From Savagea sp. (GTDB lineage: Bacteria > Bacillota > Bacilli > Bacillales_A > Planococcaceae), in contig JASLCF010000030.1 of the NCBI GenBank assembly GCA_030146155.1, forward strand, positions 1 through 13,793: a stretch of DNA of 13,793 nt. The letters run 5' to 3'. This document shows, piece by piece, positions 1 through 7,106 of this stretch. Under the pieces are notes generated by a model. It worked only from the letters and a program-made list of their open reading frames with translations, had not been told where the DNA came from and ran no database searches. Numbering within the stretch: the stretch's first letter is position 1; each line of letters begins with the position of its first letter. Both the position numbers and the translations under genes were made by a program.

Positions 1-113
1 TGATTCGTACGACGAAGGATCATGGGGTTGTTCATTTGTTAGTGGATGAGAGCGAGTATGCTTATCGCGCCTATTATCAAGATTTATTTCCAGTTCGTAT
101 TCAAGAAGTGTGA
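1..113 (+). CDS. 3' end of an unrecognised protein (partial)
   Basis: An open frame enters from the left edge (first full codon at base 3) and stops with TGA at 111-113, giving 36 C-terminal residues ending FPVRIQEV. The segment alternates hydrophobic and charged residues (VVHLLVDE) and then has an aromatic-rich stretch (YAYRAYYQDLF), which looks like folded protein rather than random frame. I do not recognise the family from this tail. A probable terminator follows at 124-160, which supports this being a true gene end. Moderate confidence that it is coding, none about function. Confidence 0.6.
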   Translation, partial: IRTTKDHGVVHLLVDESEYAYRAYYQDLFPVRIQEV

Positions 114-123
114 TTGATGAAGT

Positions 124-160
124 AGGGCCTTGTCCGTTGGATGGGGTGCCTGCTTTTTTT
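124..160 (+). terminator. Probable Rho-independent terminator after the partial gene
   Basis: AGGGCC at 124-129 can pair with GGTGCCT at 145-151 (one bulged base). A small inner helix, TCC/GGA, lies between them, and seven T residues follow at 154-160. It starts about 10 bases after the stop codon. The stem is imperfect, so this is a reasonable but not strong call. Confidence 0.45.
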
Positions 161-173
161 GTGGTTTTAATTG

Positions 174-254
174 TTGTGAAAATGAAGGGTCTCAAGTTCA
201 GCGTGGGTTTTAAATTTGCTTTCCGTTCACGTCTTCGCATTCAGCAGGGCGGAC
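174..254 (+). repeat. Diverged direct repeat, copy A (internally shortened)
   Basis: Copy A starts with TTGTGAAAATGAAG (174-187) and passes almost at once to CTCAAGTTCAGCG (191-203). It ends with a 31-base block at 224-254 that is identical to 681-711 in copy B. Relative to copies B and C it lacks about 170 bases of the middle. Similarity to copy B fades after about 265. Confidence 0.75.
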
Positions 255-329
255 AGCGATTCTTATACTTTCTTTGAATGAAGTGTCGGCGATGAATTTG
301 CTTTACGTTGCAGACTTATGCTTTCTCAA

Positions 330-429
330 GGGCGGTCAGTTTTGCCTCCTCGTCAGGTGTTATAGGCTTGTATTTCATGTGATTATCCTGTGGGGTCAAA
401 ACAGCCCGCTGATCCTCCGAGAGTCAAAG
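330..429 (+). repeat. Hairpin-forming intergenic element
   Basis: The arms GGGC (330-333) plus GTTTTGCCTC (339-348) pair with GGGGTCAAAAC (392-402, one bulged T) plus GCCC (404-407), leaving about 43 bases in the loop. The flanks (CCTCCTCGTC at 345-354, CCTGTGGGGTC at 387-397, GAGTCAAAG at 421-429) resemble, from memory, a short intergenic repeat common in Bacillales genomes. I could not check that resemblance. It lies between direct-repeat copies A and B. Confidence 0.5.
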
Positions 430-464
430 TCTGTAACGAGAAGCAAAGTGTTGTTTTTTAAATT

Positions 465-711
465 TTGTGAAGATGAAGCAGCAACGATATTCATTGATGT
501 AGTAATCCAACAATCAGCTAATTCTTTTTAATTAATTGAGGGAAAGGCTCCGAAGCACTCAACACAATTCCATCTTCTTACTTGGCCAAAGTGTGCCTGG
601 CAATCTATTTAGCTCGTACTATCCATAATTTTATCTCGAAAGTCAGTATACAAGTTCGGAGTATTTTTGTAATTGCTTTGCGTTCACGTCTTCGCATTCA
701 GCAGGGCGGAC
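465..711 (+). repeat. Diverged direct repeat, copy B (most complete)
   Basis: Copy B starts with TTGTGAAGATGAAGC (465-479), identical to 768-782 in copy C. Its middle has TTCCATCTTCTTAC and GTGTGCCTGG (567-600), matching TTCCATCTCTTTAC and ATGTGCCTGG in copy C. Then comes TCTCGAAAGTCAG (633-645), and it ends with the 31-base block at 681-711 shared exactly with copy A. The period between copy starts is about 290-300 bases. Confidence 0.75.
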
Positions 712-767
712 GGCAATCCTCCTTGAGTCGATGCCTGCACTTCAAGCATAGTGTTGGCTTATCAATG

Positions 768-980
768 TTGTGAAGATGAAGCGGCTATTGTTTAGTTGAT
801 GGAATAATATGAATAGCAATACGATTTTTCAATCTCTTGAAGGAAAGAAACACAAGCAGGTAATAGAGTTCCATCTCTTTACGCCACTAGAATGTGCCTG
901 GCCACTTTATATTGCAGGTTCAACATTAAAACTTATCTCGAAGATCAGTTCTCAAGTTCAGCGTGCGTTAGGAAGTTGCT
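768..980 (+). repeat. Diverged direct repeat, copy C (lacks the 3' block)
   Basis: Copy C aligns with copy B from TTGTGAAGATGAAGC (768-782) through the TTCCATCT and TGTGCCTGG blocks (870-901) to TCTCGAAGATCAG (936-948). The next block, CTCAAGTTCAGCGTG (951-965), matches copy A (191-205) better than copy B. It breaks off near GTTGCTTAAGG and lacks the 31-base block of A and B. A 61-codon open frame (809-994) covers most of it but has no ribosome site worth the name. Confidence 0.7.
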
Positions 981-990
981 TAAGGGATAA

Positions 991-1025
991 ATAGCCGAAA
1001 TCTTTTTATAAAAGATTTCGGCTAT
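991..1025 (-). terminator. Probable terminator of the chemotaxis receptor gene
   Basis: This is a perfect 15-bp inverted repeat, 991-1005 with 1011-1025, around a 5-base loop. It lies 34 bases beyond the stop codon of the minus-strand receptor gene. On the minus strand the stem is followed by only a short T-rich stretch (TTATCCC), so termination may be modest. No plus-strand gene reads into it. Confidence 0.6.
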
Positions 1026-1059
1026 TATCGTTAAGCATATAAGGTATAGATTAATTATT

Positions 1060-2778
1060 TTATCCCAAATCGTTTGAGTCTGGCTCCGGGACATGATCAA
1101 AGTGGGACATGACAATTTGAAGTTGTGTGGCTACTTCAAACAAGGCATCTACTTGGCCGTTGAGTTGTTGTTGCATGAGAAGTTGGTGCTGTACCGCTTG
1201 TTCAAGCTTTTCAGTTTCTTTTTTTCCATGAGTCGCTTGTCCTTGCATGGAGAGGTGATTTTTAGCCATTTCTCCAGTTGTTTCGTCAAAAAGGGTAATC
1301 ATCTCGCGAACCGTTGCTATTTGTTGATTGACTCCTTGCATAAAGGATTGCAATTGATCGAAACTAGAGCGTGTATGAGCTGCAACGTCTTGGCTTCGCT
1401 TCATTTGAGCAAGGGTATGTTGTTGTTTTGCTGCAGTTTCATCTACGGATGTATTCATTTCCCGTAAAGTTTGCTCAATGGACACAGTTTGCGTTTTAGT
1501 TTGTTCCGCTAATGTACGAATAGAAGAAGCAACAACGGCAAAGCCTTTGCCAAACTCACCTGCATGAGCGGCTTCAATAGAGGCATTGATTGCAAGTAAA
1601 TGAGTTTGTTCTGCAACTTGACGAATCATTGTTGAAAATTCTTCAACTTGCATAAATTGCTGAACTAAAGTTGTGATTGCTTGTTGAGTGGCCTTGGCAT
1701 CTTCTGCAACTTGTTGAATCGTAGACTGTAGATGATCCGCCTGTGTCGTGCTTGTGTCTAATAAAAGTTGAAATTGATTTGTTTTTTCAGCTAATGCATT
1801 GTTTTCATTTCTTAAATTGTGCATTTGCTCTTGTAAGAAGTCAGACTGCTTCATTGTTTCTCCTAATTGTTTTGATTGTTGATGATGGAGTTTGACTTGT
1901 TGATGAGAAGTCTCTTCAACTTGTTTCAATACTTCATTCGTTTGAGAACGATTGTTATTCAATTGTTGTGCAAGACCATGTACGGTAGACGACTGTGAAA
2001 ATGCCTCTGCAATGATTGTTTGCCAAGCTGCAGTTAATTGAATAAGAGCTTCTCCCATTTGAGCAAATTCATCCTTCTTTTTAGAAGGTGGAATCGTTAA
2101 TGTAAGTTGTCCTTGGGCTAACTGTTGTAATTGAGTCGTAATGGATTGAATGGGGTAAACAATTTGCCTCCGGATTGAAAAATAAACCAACATACTGATG
2201 AATAATAAGCTAGCGATGCAAATGAGAGCAAACCATTTAATTTGCGTCATTTGGTGATGAAGTTGCTCACTTTTTTCGATAATTCGTTGCTCAATGATTA
2301 GAATCAATTCTTCAATAGCAGCATTGGTTGCTCGTTCATAAGAGTCGCTTTCAACAGCGATTTTACGAGCAGCGTCATTTTTGCCGTCCTGTAAATCTCG
2401 AATAATTAAAGCATTCATATCTAATACACTGAGTGCATGTTCTTGGACGATTTTCATTGGTTTGTCTAATTCAAGGGCACTCGCTTGTTTTTTTAGAATC
2501 TGCAATTTTGATTTAAATAAAGTAATTGCCTCGTCAGTAGCCATAATATCTTCTGGTAATTCATATAAAAGTAAGCGGTACGTCTGTTTAGCGAGTTGGT
2601 TTTGTGAACTAGCTAATTGTTCTAACTGTTGTTTCGTTTGAAGTTCTTGTTGCATAAACTGTTCATACTGTTTGTGAATAGACTGATTCACAAACAAACT
2701 AATTCCTCCAAAAGATAAAAATAATAAGATGAAAATAATGACACTCATGCCGAGTTTTCGACTAACTGAATCAAACAA
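1060..2778 (-). CDS. Methyl-accepting chemotaxis protein (transmembrane receptor)
   Basis: A 572-residue receptor that would sit in the membrane, sense an external or membrane signal and control CheA through CheW. Visible parts in order: positively charged N-terminus, membrane segment about 11-32, a helical extracellular four-helix-bundle-like domain about 33-180, second membrane segment about 182-203, HAMP linker about 203-256, and a glutamine-rich coiled-coil signalling domain. The signalling hairpin tip is about 386-425 and contains QTHLLAINASIEAAHAGE and GKGFAVVASSIRTLAEQT, the family hallmark. The ligand is unknown. The start is TTG at 2776-2778, chosen because AGGAGG (2786-2791) lies 7 bases upstream; the next ATG (codon 11) has no ribosome site. 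That ribosome site and start codon are buried in a long hairpin, described separately. A CheX-like gene lies upstream on the same strand. Confidence 0.95.
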   Translation of the reverse strand: MFDSVSRKLGMSVIIFILLFLSFGGISLFVNQSIHKQYEQFMQQELQTKQQLEQLASSQNQLAKQTYRLLLYELPEDIMATDEAITLFKSKLQILKKQASALELDKPMKIVQEHALSVLDMNALIIRDLQDGKNDAARKIAVESDSYERATNAAIEELILIIEQRIIEKSEQLHHQMTQIKWFALICIASLLFISMLVYFSIRRQIVYPIQSITTQLQQLAQGQLTLTIPPSKKKDEFAQMGEALIQLTAAWQTIIAEAFSQSSTVHGLAQQLNNNRSQTNEVLKQVEETSHQQVKLHHQQSKQLGETMKQSDFLQEQMHNLRNENNALAEKTNQFQLLLDTSTTQADHLQSTIQQVAEDAKATQQAITTLVQQFMQVEEFSTMIRQVAEQTHLLAINASIEAAHAGEFGKGFAVVASSIRTLAEQTKTQTVSIEQTLREMNTSVDETAAKQQHTLAQMKRSQDVAAHTRSSFDQLQSFMQGVNQQIATVREMITLFDETTGEMAKNHLSMQGQATHGKKETEKLEQAVQHQLLMQQQLNGQVDALFEVATQLQIVMSHFDHVPEPDSNDLG

Positions 2779-2827
2779 AGCCTTCCCTCCTATACTTACT
2801 ACAAGTATAGGAGAAAAGGCTTTGTTT
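2773..2827 (-). promoter_or_regulatory. 25-bp hairpin over the MCP ribosome site and start codon
   Basis: Bases 2773-2797 pair with 2803-2827 around a 5-base loop. On the minus-strand RNA the pairing is continuous over 25 bp, including two G-U wobbles (2785-2786 with 2814-2815). On the plus strand those positions would be C-A mismatches, so the structure favours the MCP message. The stem encloses the whole AGGAGGG ribosome site (2785-2791) and the TTG start (2776-2778). It could block translation, act as a thermometer or attenuator, or be the terminator of the upstream CheX-like gene, whose stop lies 45 bases before it. A TATAAT on the minus strand at 2856-2861, without a good -35, could give a separate message starting just before the hairpin. 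Confidence 0.7.
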
Positions 2828-2872
2828 ATTGTTAGATTTGTGTAAAGATTAAGTAATTATATTGTAAATCTA

Positions 2873-3349
2873 TTATGCATCTTCATCTAACATGACTAAC
2901 ACTTTCATTGTGTGTTGGTCATTGAGTGTGACAGGAAGTGTGATTGCTTTTCCAAAACCGTGAATTTTTGAAGTTCCAGTCATTACTGTGGGCGTTGTAA
3001 TATCGATAAGAAATGCATCTCTTTCTAAACCGACTGATAAATTCCCAGCTAACATATTACCGACTTCACCACTGAGTGACTCAATCATTTCATCACTGAC
3101 TTCCATCTTGAACATTTCATAGCCGATTGTACGCATGGCATCTAAAGTAGTATCAATAATCAGTCGGCCTTTTGTATCACCAACCATTCCAATTAAAACA
3201 CTGAGTTCTTTTTGGATAAATGGCTCAGGTGTAATCGTAGGGCCAGATATATCAACCTTTACAGGTAATACTTCTTTGAGTGAACGAATCATATGATTTA
3301 AAATGAGTTGAATCGAGCGAGCTTGTGACAAATAAATCCCTACTTTCAT
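2873..3349 (-). CDS. CheX/CheC-like chemotaxis phosphatase
   Basis: A 158-residue cytoplasmic protein of the CheX type, a family that dephosphorylates CheY-P. The ESLSGEVGNMLAGNL segment (residues 90-104) carries the family's E-x-x-N pair (E95, N98), the catalytic residues known in Thermotoga CheX. The later TPTVMTGT and the C-terminal beta-strand pattern also fit. The full helical N-terminus is present. The neighbouring downstream receptor on the same strand suggests a small chemotaxis cassette away from the main che operon. The ATG at 3347-3349 has no recognisable ribosome site, and the best promoter (3370-3378) would leave a leader of only about 15 bases, so translation may be weak or leaderless-like. 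CheC-like is the alternative, but CheC usually has two such motifs and only one is seen here. Confidence 0.8.
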   Translation of the reverse strand: MKVGIYLSQARSIQLILNHMIRSLKEVLPVKVDISGPTITPEPFIQKELSVLIGMVGDTKGRLIIDTTLDAMRTIGYEMFKMEVSDEMIESLSGEVGNMLAGNLSVGLERDAFLIDITTPTVMTGTSKIHGFGKAITLPVTLNDQHTMKVLVMLDEDA

Positions 3350-3369
3350 AATGATAAAGTAATAGAACT

Positions 3370-3378
3370 ATTATACCA
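3370..3378 (-). promoter_or_regulatory. Extended -10 promoter for the CheX-like gene
   Basis: On the minus strand this reads TGGTATAAT, a perfect TGn-TATAAT extended -10. No convincing -35 lies 17 bases upstream. The inferred start point falls near 3363, about 15 bases before the ATG. Confidence 0.5.
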
Positions 3379-3476
3379 TTAAAGAGAACGGAAATATAGT
3401 TTATCGTTCTTGAAAATAGAGCAGGTTTTTTTGTAAAAAAATAATGGTGTCTAGGCGTCAACTTGGTTTGAATCTT

Positions 3477-3485
3477 TGCTATAAT
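3477..3485 (+). promoter_or_regulatory. Extended -10 promoter for the dynamin operon
   Basis: TGCTATAAT is a perfect extended -10. The -35 region is weak. A start point near 3492 gives a leader of about 24 bases before the ATG at 3516 and lies at about the alternative ATG at 3495, which supports the downstream start. It is back to back with the CheX-like promoter. Confidence 0.55.
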
Positions 3486-3515
3486 TGAAACATTATGAAA
3501 CAAAGGAAGGTAGTT

Positions 3516-6500
3516 ATGACAAACGTGAACCAACTATTAGAAGAAGCAGCTAAACTGTACGCACAGTTTGAAAAAAATAAAGATGATGAACGATTAGCTA
3601 AAGTGAAGTTAGTGGCAGAAAAACTAAGAAATAATCAGTTTACAATCGGTTTTGCTGGGCATTTTTCAGCAGGTAAGTCATCGATGATTAATGCGTTGAC
3701 GAATGAACAATTATTACCGACGAGTCCGATACCTACCTCTGCGAACATTGTGAATGTTCAAAAAGCAGACGAAGATTATGTGGTCTTACATGAAACGGAT
3801 GGGCGAGCACTTAAATATGTGGGGCATGATTTTACAGAAGCGATTCAAGCGTTTAGTAAAAACGGTGAAGACGTGGCTCGCATTGATATCGGACATGCCT
3901 CGTCTCAATTACCAAAAGGCGTTGTTGTTATGGATACGCCAGGGGTTGATTCTACGGATGAAGCGCATGCCTTATCGACGGAGTCTTCTTTACATCTTTC
4001 GGATTTAGTTTTTTATACGATGGATTACAACCATGTGCAATCGGAATTGAACTTTACATTTACCAAGCAACTGATGGCTTACAACCCAAATGTGTATTTA
4101 ATTGTGAATCAAGTCGATAAGCATCGAGAGGCAGAATTAAGTTTCGAGGCGTTTAAAGAAAGTGTACGTGCTAGTTTTGCGACATGGGGCGTGCATCCGA
4201 AAGCTATCTTCTTTACTTCGTTAAGAGAAAAAGACCTTCCTTACAATGATTTCGAGCAGGTGAAAGCATTAGTAGATGACGCGATTGCTCATGCAGGTGA
4301 TCAGTTTGAAGTCAACGTAGCGAACAGTTTAAAGCAACTGAAAGAAGAACATTTTGCCTATTTAAAAAGACAAATCGATGAAACAAAAGCTGATTATCCA
4401 GAGTTAGAGGCGTCTGAATGGGCAGATGTTGCGGCGAAACAACAAGCTGTGGAAGCGTTAGCGAATGAAACGCATTTATTATCCAAAGACCAATTCAGTA
4501 AAACGTTTGATCGTGAACGTAAAGAATTAATTGATGATGCATCGATTACACCATTTGAAGTTCGTGAACGACTAGAACAATACATTGAGAGTAAATCCCC
4601 TAAATTTAAAGTAGGGTTATTTTTTAGCGCGAAAAAGACAGAAGAAGAGAGGCAAGCGAGACGTACTGCTTTCTTTGAAGCATTAGCTCCTTTATTGCAT
4701 GCACAAATTGAACTTCACATTCGACAATTGATGAAGAAAAAATTACGTGATGTACAACAATTAACGGATGAACGTCTAAAAGAAATTGACGAATACCCAT
4801 TAACCATTCCAAATGAAGCCATTGATGAAGTCATTGTGCCAACCGATGTGGTATCGGGAGACCTTGTGTTGAATTATACGACGGCTATTCGCTCTAAAAT
4901 TGAACGCTTGTATAAAGAGGCAACGGATGAATGGGTACAGCGGACTGCGAAAATTGTTGCGGCATCAGGGACGGGTAAATTAGCTGAGTTACAGCAATCT
5001 TTAAAAGAACAGCAAGCAGAATTAATAGCAGTGCAAGAAGTCGCTTTCTATGAACAGGCTATCCAAAACTTTGATCAGCAACTTGAAAGGCAAGATTTAG
5101 CAGTTCAAAATACAATTAATCGCCTACTCACCCTGTGGCAACAGCCACTAGACTACGTGTTGGTGGAAGATTATGAACAAGTCATCGTAGAAGAAGAAGC
5201 ACCGATGATTTCAGAAGCTCAGGAACAGACTGTTGAGACCGTTCATGTAGAGGATACCCTCAAACAAGCCCAGTTTGTTGTGGATCAAATGAAAACACTC
5301 AATGGGCTAGAAGATTGGGCTCATTATTTACAGATGAAAACAGATCGTTTGCGTCAACAACAATTTACAGTGGCTTTATTTGGTGCATTTAGTGCGGGGA
5401 AATCATCTTTCTCCAATGCGTTAATTGGCAATCGTGCGCTTCCGGTTTCACCGAATCCAACGACTGCAGCCATTAATAAAATTGTGCCAGCAACCGCCGA
5501 AAAAGCACATCACTTTGCGGATGTTCATTTAAAGTCTGAAGCAATTATGCTTGAAGATATGCAGAACTCATACGAACAACTAGGGTTAACGGTATCGAGT
5601 TTAAAAGAAGCGTTTGAACGTGCTGATGAAGCTTTACGTTTAAAGGTAACAGATGAACGCAATCATTTACACCAATCTTTCATTCGCGCGTATCAGCTAG
5701 GTTACAATGATTATGTTGCTCATTTAGGTGAAACACTCTATGTGGATGAACAAGAATTCACGCAATTTGTAGCACTTGAACAGAGAAGTTGTTTTGTAGA
5801 TTCCATTGATTATTATTTCGACTCTCCATTGACGAGACAAGGAATTACGCTCGTCGATACACCGGGAGCTGACTCAATTAATGCAAGGCACACGGATGTC
5901 GCGTTTGAATATATAAGAAATGCAGACGCTATTCTTTTTGTCACTTATTATAATCATGCCTTTGCCCGAGCAGACCGCGAATTTTTAATTCAGCTTGGCC
6001 GTGTGAAAGATGCGTTTGAAATGGATAAGATGTTCTTCATTGTCAATGCGATCGATTTAGCTCAAAATGAAGAAGAAAAACAACAAGTGAAAGATTATGT
6101 GGCAAGAGAATTAACGAAATTAGGCATTCGTCATCCACGCGTGTACGGCGTCTCTAGTTTAGAAGCGCTTGAAGCGAAATTAAGAGGCGAAATGACTTCA
6201 GAAATGACAGAAATTGAAGCAGATTTCTATTCTTTCTTAGCTAATGACTTAAAAGGAATGGCGGCATTAGCCTTACATCAAGAGACAACAGCAGCGGTGA
6301 CACATATTGCAGAACAAGTAGAGCGTGCCAAAGCCAACTTAGCAAGAAAAGATGAGCGTCTACAAGAATTGGCTTCAATCGAACAAAATGTACAGCCACT
6401 TCTGAATGATCAACCGTTATATACGATTTTTAAATTGTCGATTGAACGGGAGATTGAAGAGCTTGTGTATTATGTCAATGAACGCATTCAGTTACGTTTC

Positions 6501-7106
6501 AATGATTTCTTAAAAGAGGCCTATAATCCTTCTTTATTTGCAAAGTATGGCAAGAAAGAAGCCCTAGAAAAAGGTTTGACTCAATTATTACAATTTGTTC
6601 GCTTTGATTACACGCAAGAATTAAAAGTAACTAATTTACGTATAGGTCAGTATTTGCAAAAAATTGTGAAAGAACGCCAACAAACGGTACAAAAAGAAGC
6701 ACAAGCCATCGATCCAGCTCTTTATGTGCCAACTTATGATGTACAAGAGCCTGAATTACTCACGTTTGAAGAAGGTTTGCAAGACGTAACAGCATTGAAA
6801 GGTGCACACCATCTTGTAAAAAATGAGAAGCATTTCTTTGTTCAAAAAGGACGTGAACAATTTGGTGAAGCTTTGCAACAACTGATGAATGAGCAAGCAA
6901 AACCTTATTTAACTGCCGAAGTAGAACGCATGACCACATGGGCAAAAGAATATATGTTAAACGAAAGTGAACGATTCTATCAGCATTTAGAAGCGGAAAC
7001 AACACGAATCTTAGCGGCAGAACATCGTTTGTTAGAAAATGTAGGAGAAATTGAACAATGGGAACGTGTGCAACAGATTCTAGAACAACAGGAGGTTACA
7101 CAATGA
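3516..7106 (+). CDS. dynA: DynA-type bacterial dynamin with two GTPase modules
   Basis: A 1196-residue dynamin-like GTPase with two dynamin modules in one chain, the arrangement of Bacillus subtilis DynA (YpbR). That protein tethers and fuses membranes and is reported to help cells survive membrane stress and phage attack. Module 1: P-loop GHFSAGKSS (48-56), switch Thr in PIPTSAN (71-77), DTPG (140-143), NQVD (198-201). Module 2: GAFSAGKSS (623-631), NPTTAA, DTPG (781-784), NAID (844-847). Both GTPase sites look intact. The rest is charged helical sequence, as expected for stalk and paddle regions; no clear membrane-spanning segment is seen. The start at 3516 is preferred over the ATG at 3495 because AAGGAAGG (3503-3510) precedes it at 5 bases and the promoter would begin the message near 3492. 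The stop overlaps the next gene by 4 bases (ATGA). Confidence 0.95.
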   Translation: MTNVNQLLEEAAKLYAQFEKNKDDERLAKVKLVAEKLRNNQFTIGFAGHFSAGKSSMINALTNEQLLPTSPIPTSANIVNVQKADEDYVVLHETDGRALKYVGHDFTEAIQAFSKNGEDVARIDIGHASSQLPKGVVVMDTPGVDSTDEAHALSTESSLHLSDLVFYTMDYNHVQSELNFTFTKQLMAYNPNVYLIVNQVDKHREAELSFEAFKESVRASFATWGVHPKAIFFTSLREKDLPYNDFEQVKALVDDAIAHAGDQFEVNVANSLKQLKEEHFAYLKRQIDETKADYPELEASEWADVAAKQQAVEALANETHLLSKDQFSKTFDRERKELIDDASITPFEVRERLEQYIESKSPKFKVGLFFSAKKTEEERQARRTAFFEALAPLLHAQIELHIRQLMKKKLRDVQQLTDERLKEIDEYPLTIPNEAIDEVIVPTDVVSGDLVLNYTTAIRSKIERLYKEATDEWVQRTAKIVAASGTGKLAELQQSLKEQQAELIAVQEVAFYEQAIQNFDQQLERQDLAVQNTINRLLTLWQQPLDYVLVEDYEQVIVEEEAPMISEAQEQTVETVHVEDTLKQAQFVVDQMKTLNGLEDWAHYLQMKTDRLRQQQFTVALFGAFSAGKSSFSNALIGNRALPVSPNPTTAAINKIVPATAEKAHHFADVHLKSEAIMLEDMQNSYEQLGLTVSSLKEAFERADEALRLKVTDERNHLHQSFIRAYQLGYNDYVAHLGETLYVDEQEFTQFVALEQRSCFVDSIDYYFDSPLTRQGITLVDTPGADSINARHTDVAFEYIRNADAILFVTYYNHAFARADREFLIQLGRVKDAFEMDKMFFIVNAIDLAQNEEEKQQVKDYVARELTKLGIRHPRVYGVSSLEALEAKLRGEMTSEMTEIEADFYSFLANDLKGMAALALHQETTAAVTHIAEQVERAKANLARKDERLQELASIEQNVQPLLNDQPLYTIFKLSIEREIEELVYYVNERIQLRFNDFLKEAYNPSLFAKYGKKEALEKGLTQLLQFVRFDYTQELKVTNLRIGQYLQKIVKERQQTVQKEAQAIDPALYVPTYDVQEPELLTFEEGLQDVTALKGAHHLVKNEKHFFVQKGREQFGEALQQLMNEQAKPYLTAEVERMTTWAKEYMLNESERFYQHLEAETTRILAAEHRLLENVGEIEQWERVQQILEQQEVTQ

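Larger units (their letters stand above)
114..1059. other. Long intergenic region without a convincing gene
   Basis: About 950 bases lie between the stop of the partial gene and the 3' end of the minus-strand chemotaxis receptor gene. Short open frames exist, but none has a good ribosome site together with protein-like composition. Where repeat copies can be compared (193-224 against 651-681), they differ by a one-base indel that would shift any shared frame, which argues against coding. The region holds the terminator at 124-160, three diverged direct repeats (listed separately), a hairpin-forming element at 330-429 and the hairpin at 991-1025. Confidence 0.7.

Noticed and set aside
274..531. 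85-codon open frame across the 330-429 hairpin element
   Set aside because: It runs through both arms of the hairpin into copy B, has no ribosome site and looks like chance translation of repeats.
582..773. 63-codon open frame in repeat copy B
   Set aside because: It has no ribosome site, and the matching region of copy A differs by a one-base indel, so the frame is not conserved.
174..980. CRISPR array
   Set aside because: The units are long, diverged and unevenly spaced, without short identical repeats or unique spacers of constant length, and no cas gene is present.
809..994. 61-codon open frame in repeat copy C
   Set aside because: It has no usable ribosome site, overlaps a decayed repeat whose copies do not keep a common frame, and ends inside the hairpin at 991-1025.
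1093..1467. 124-codon plus-strand frame opposite the receptor gene
   Set aside because: It lies antisense to the conserved MCP signalling domain, which explains the open frame.
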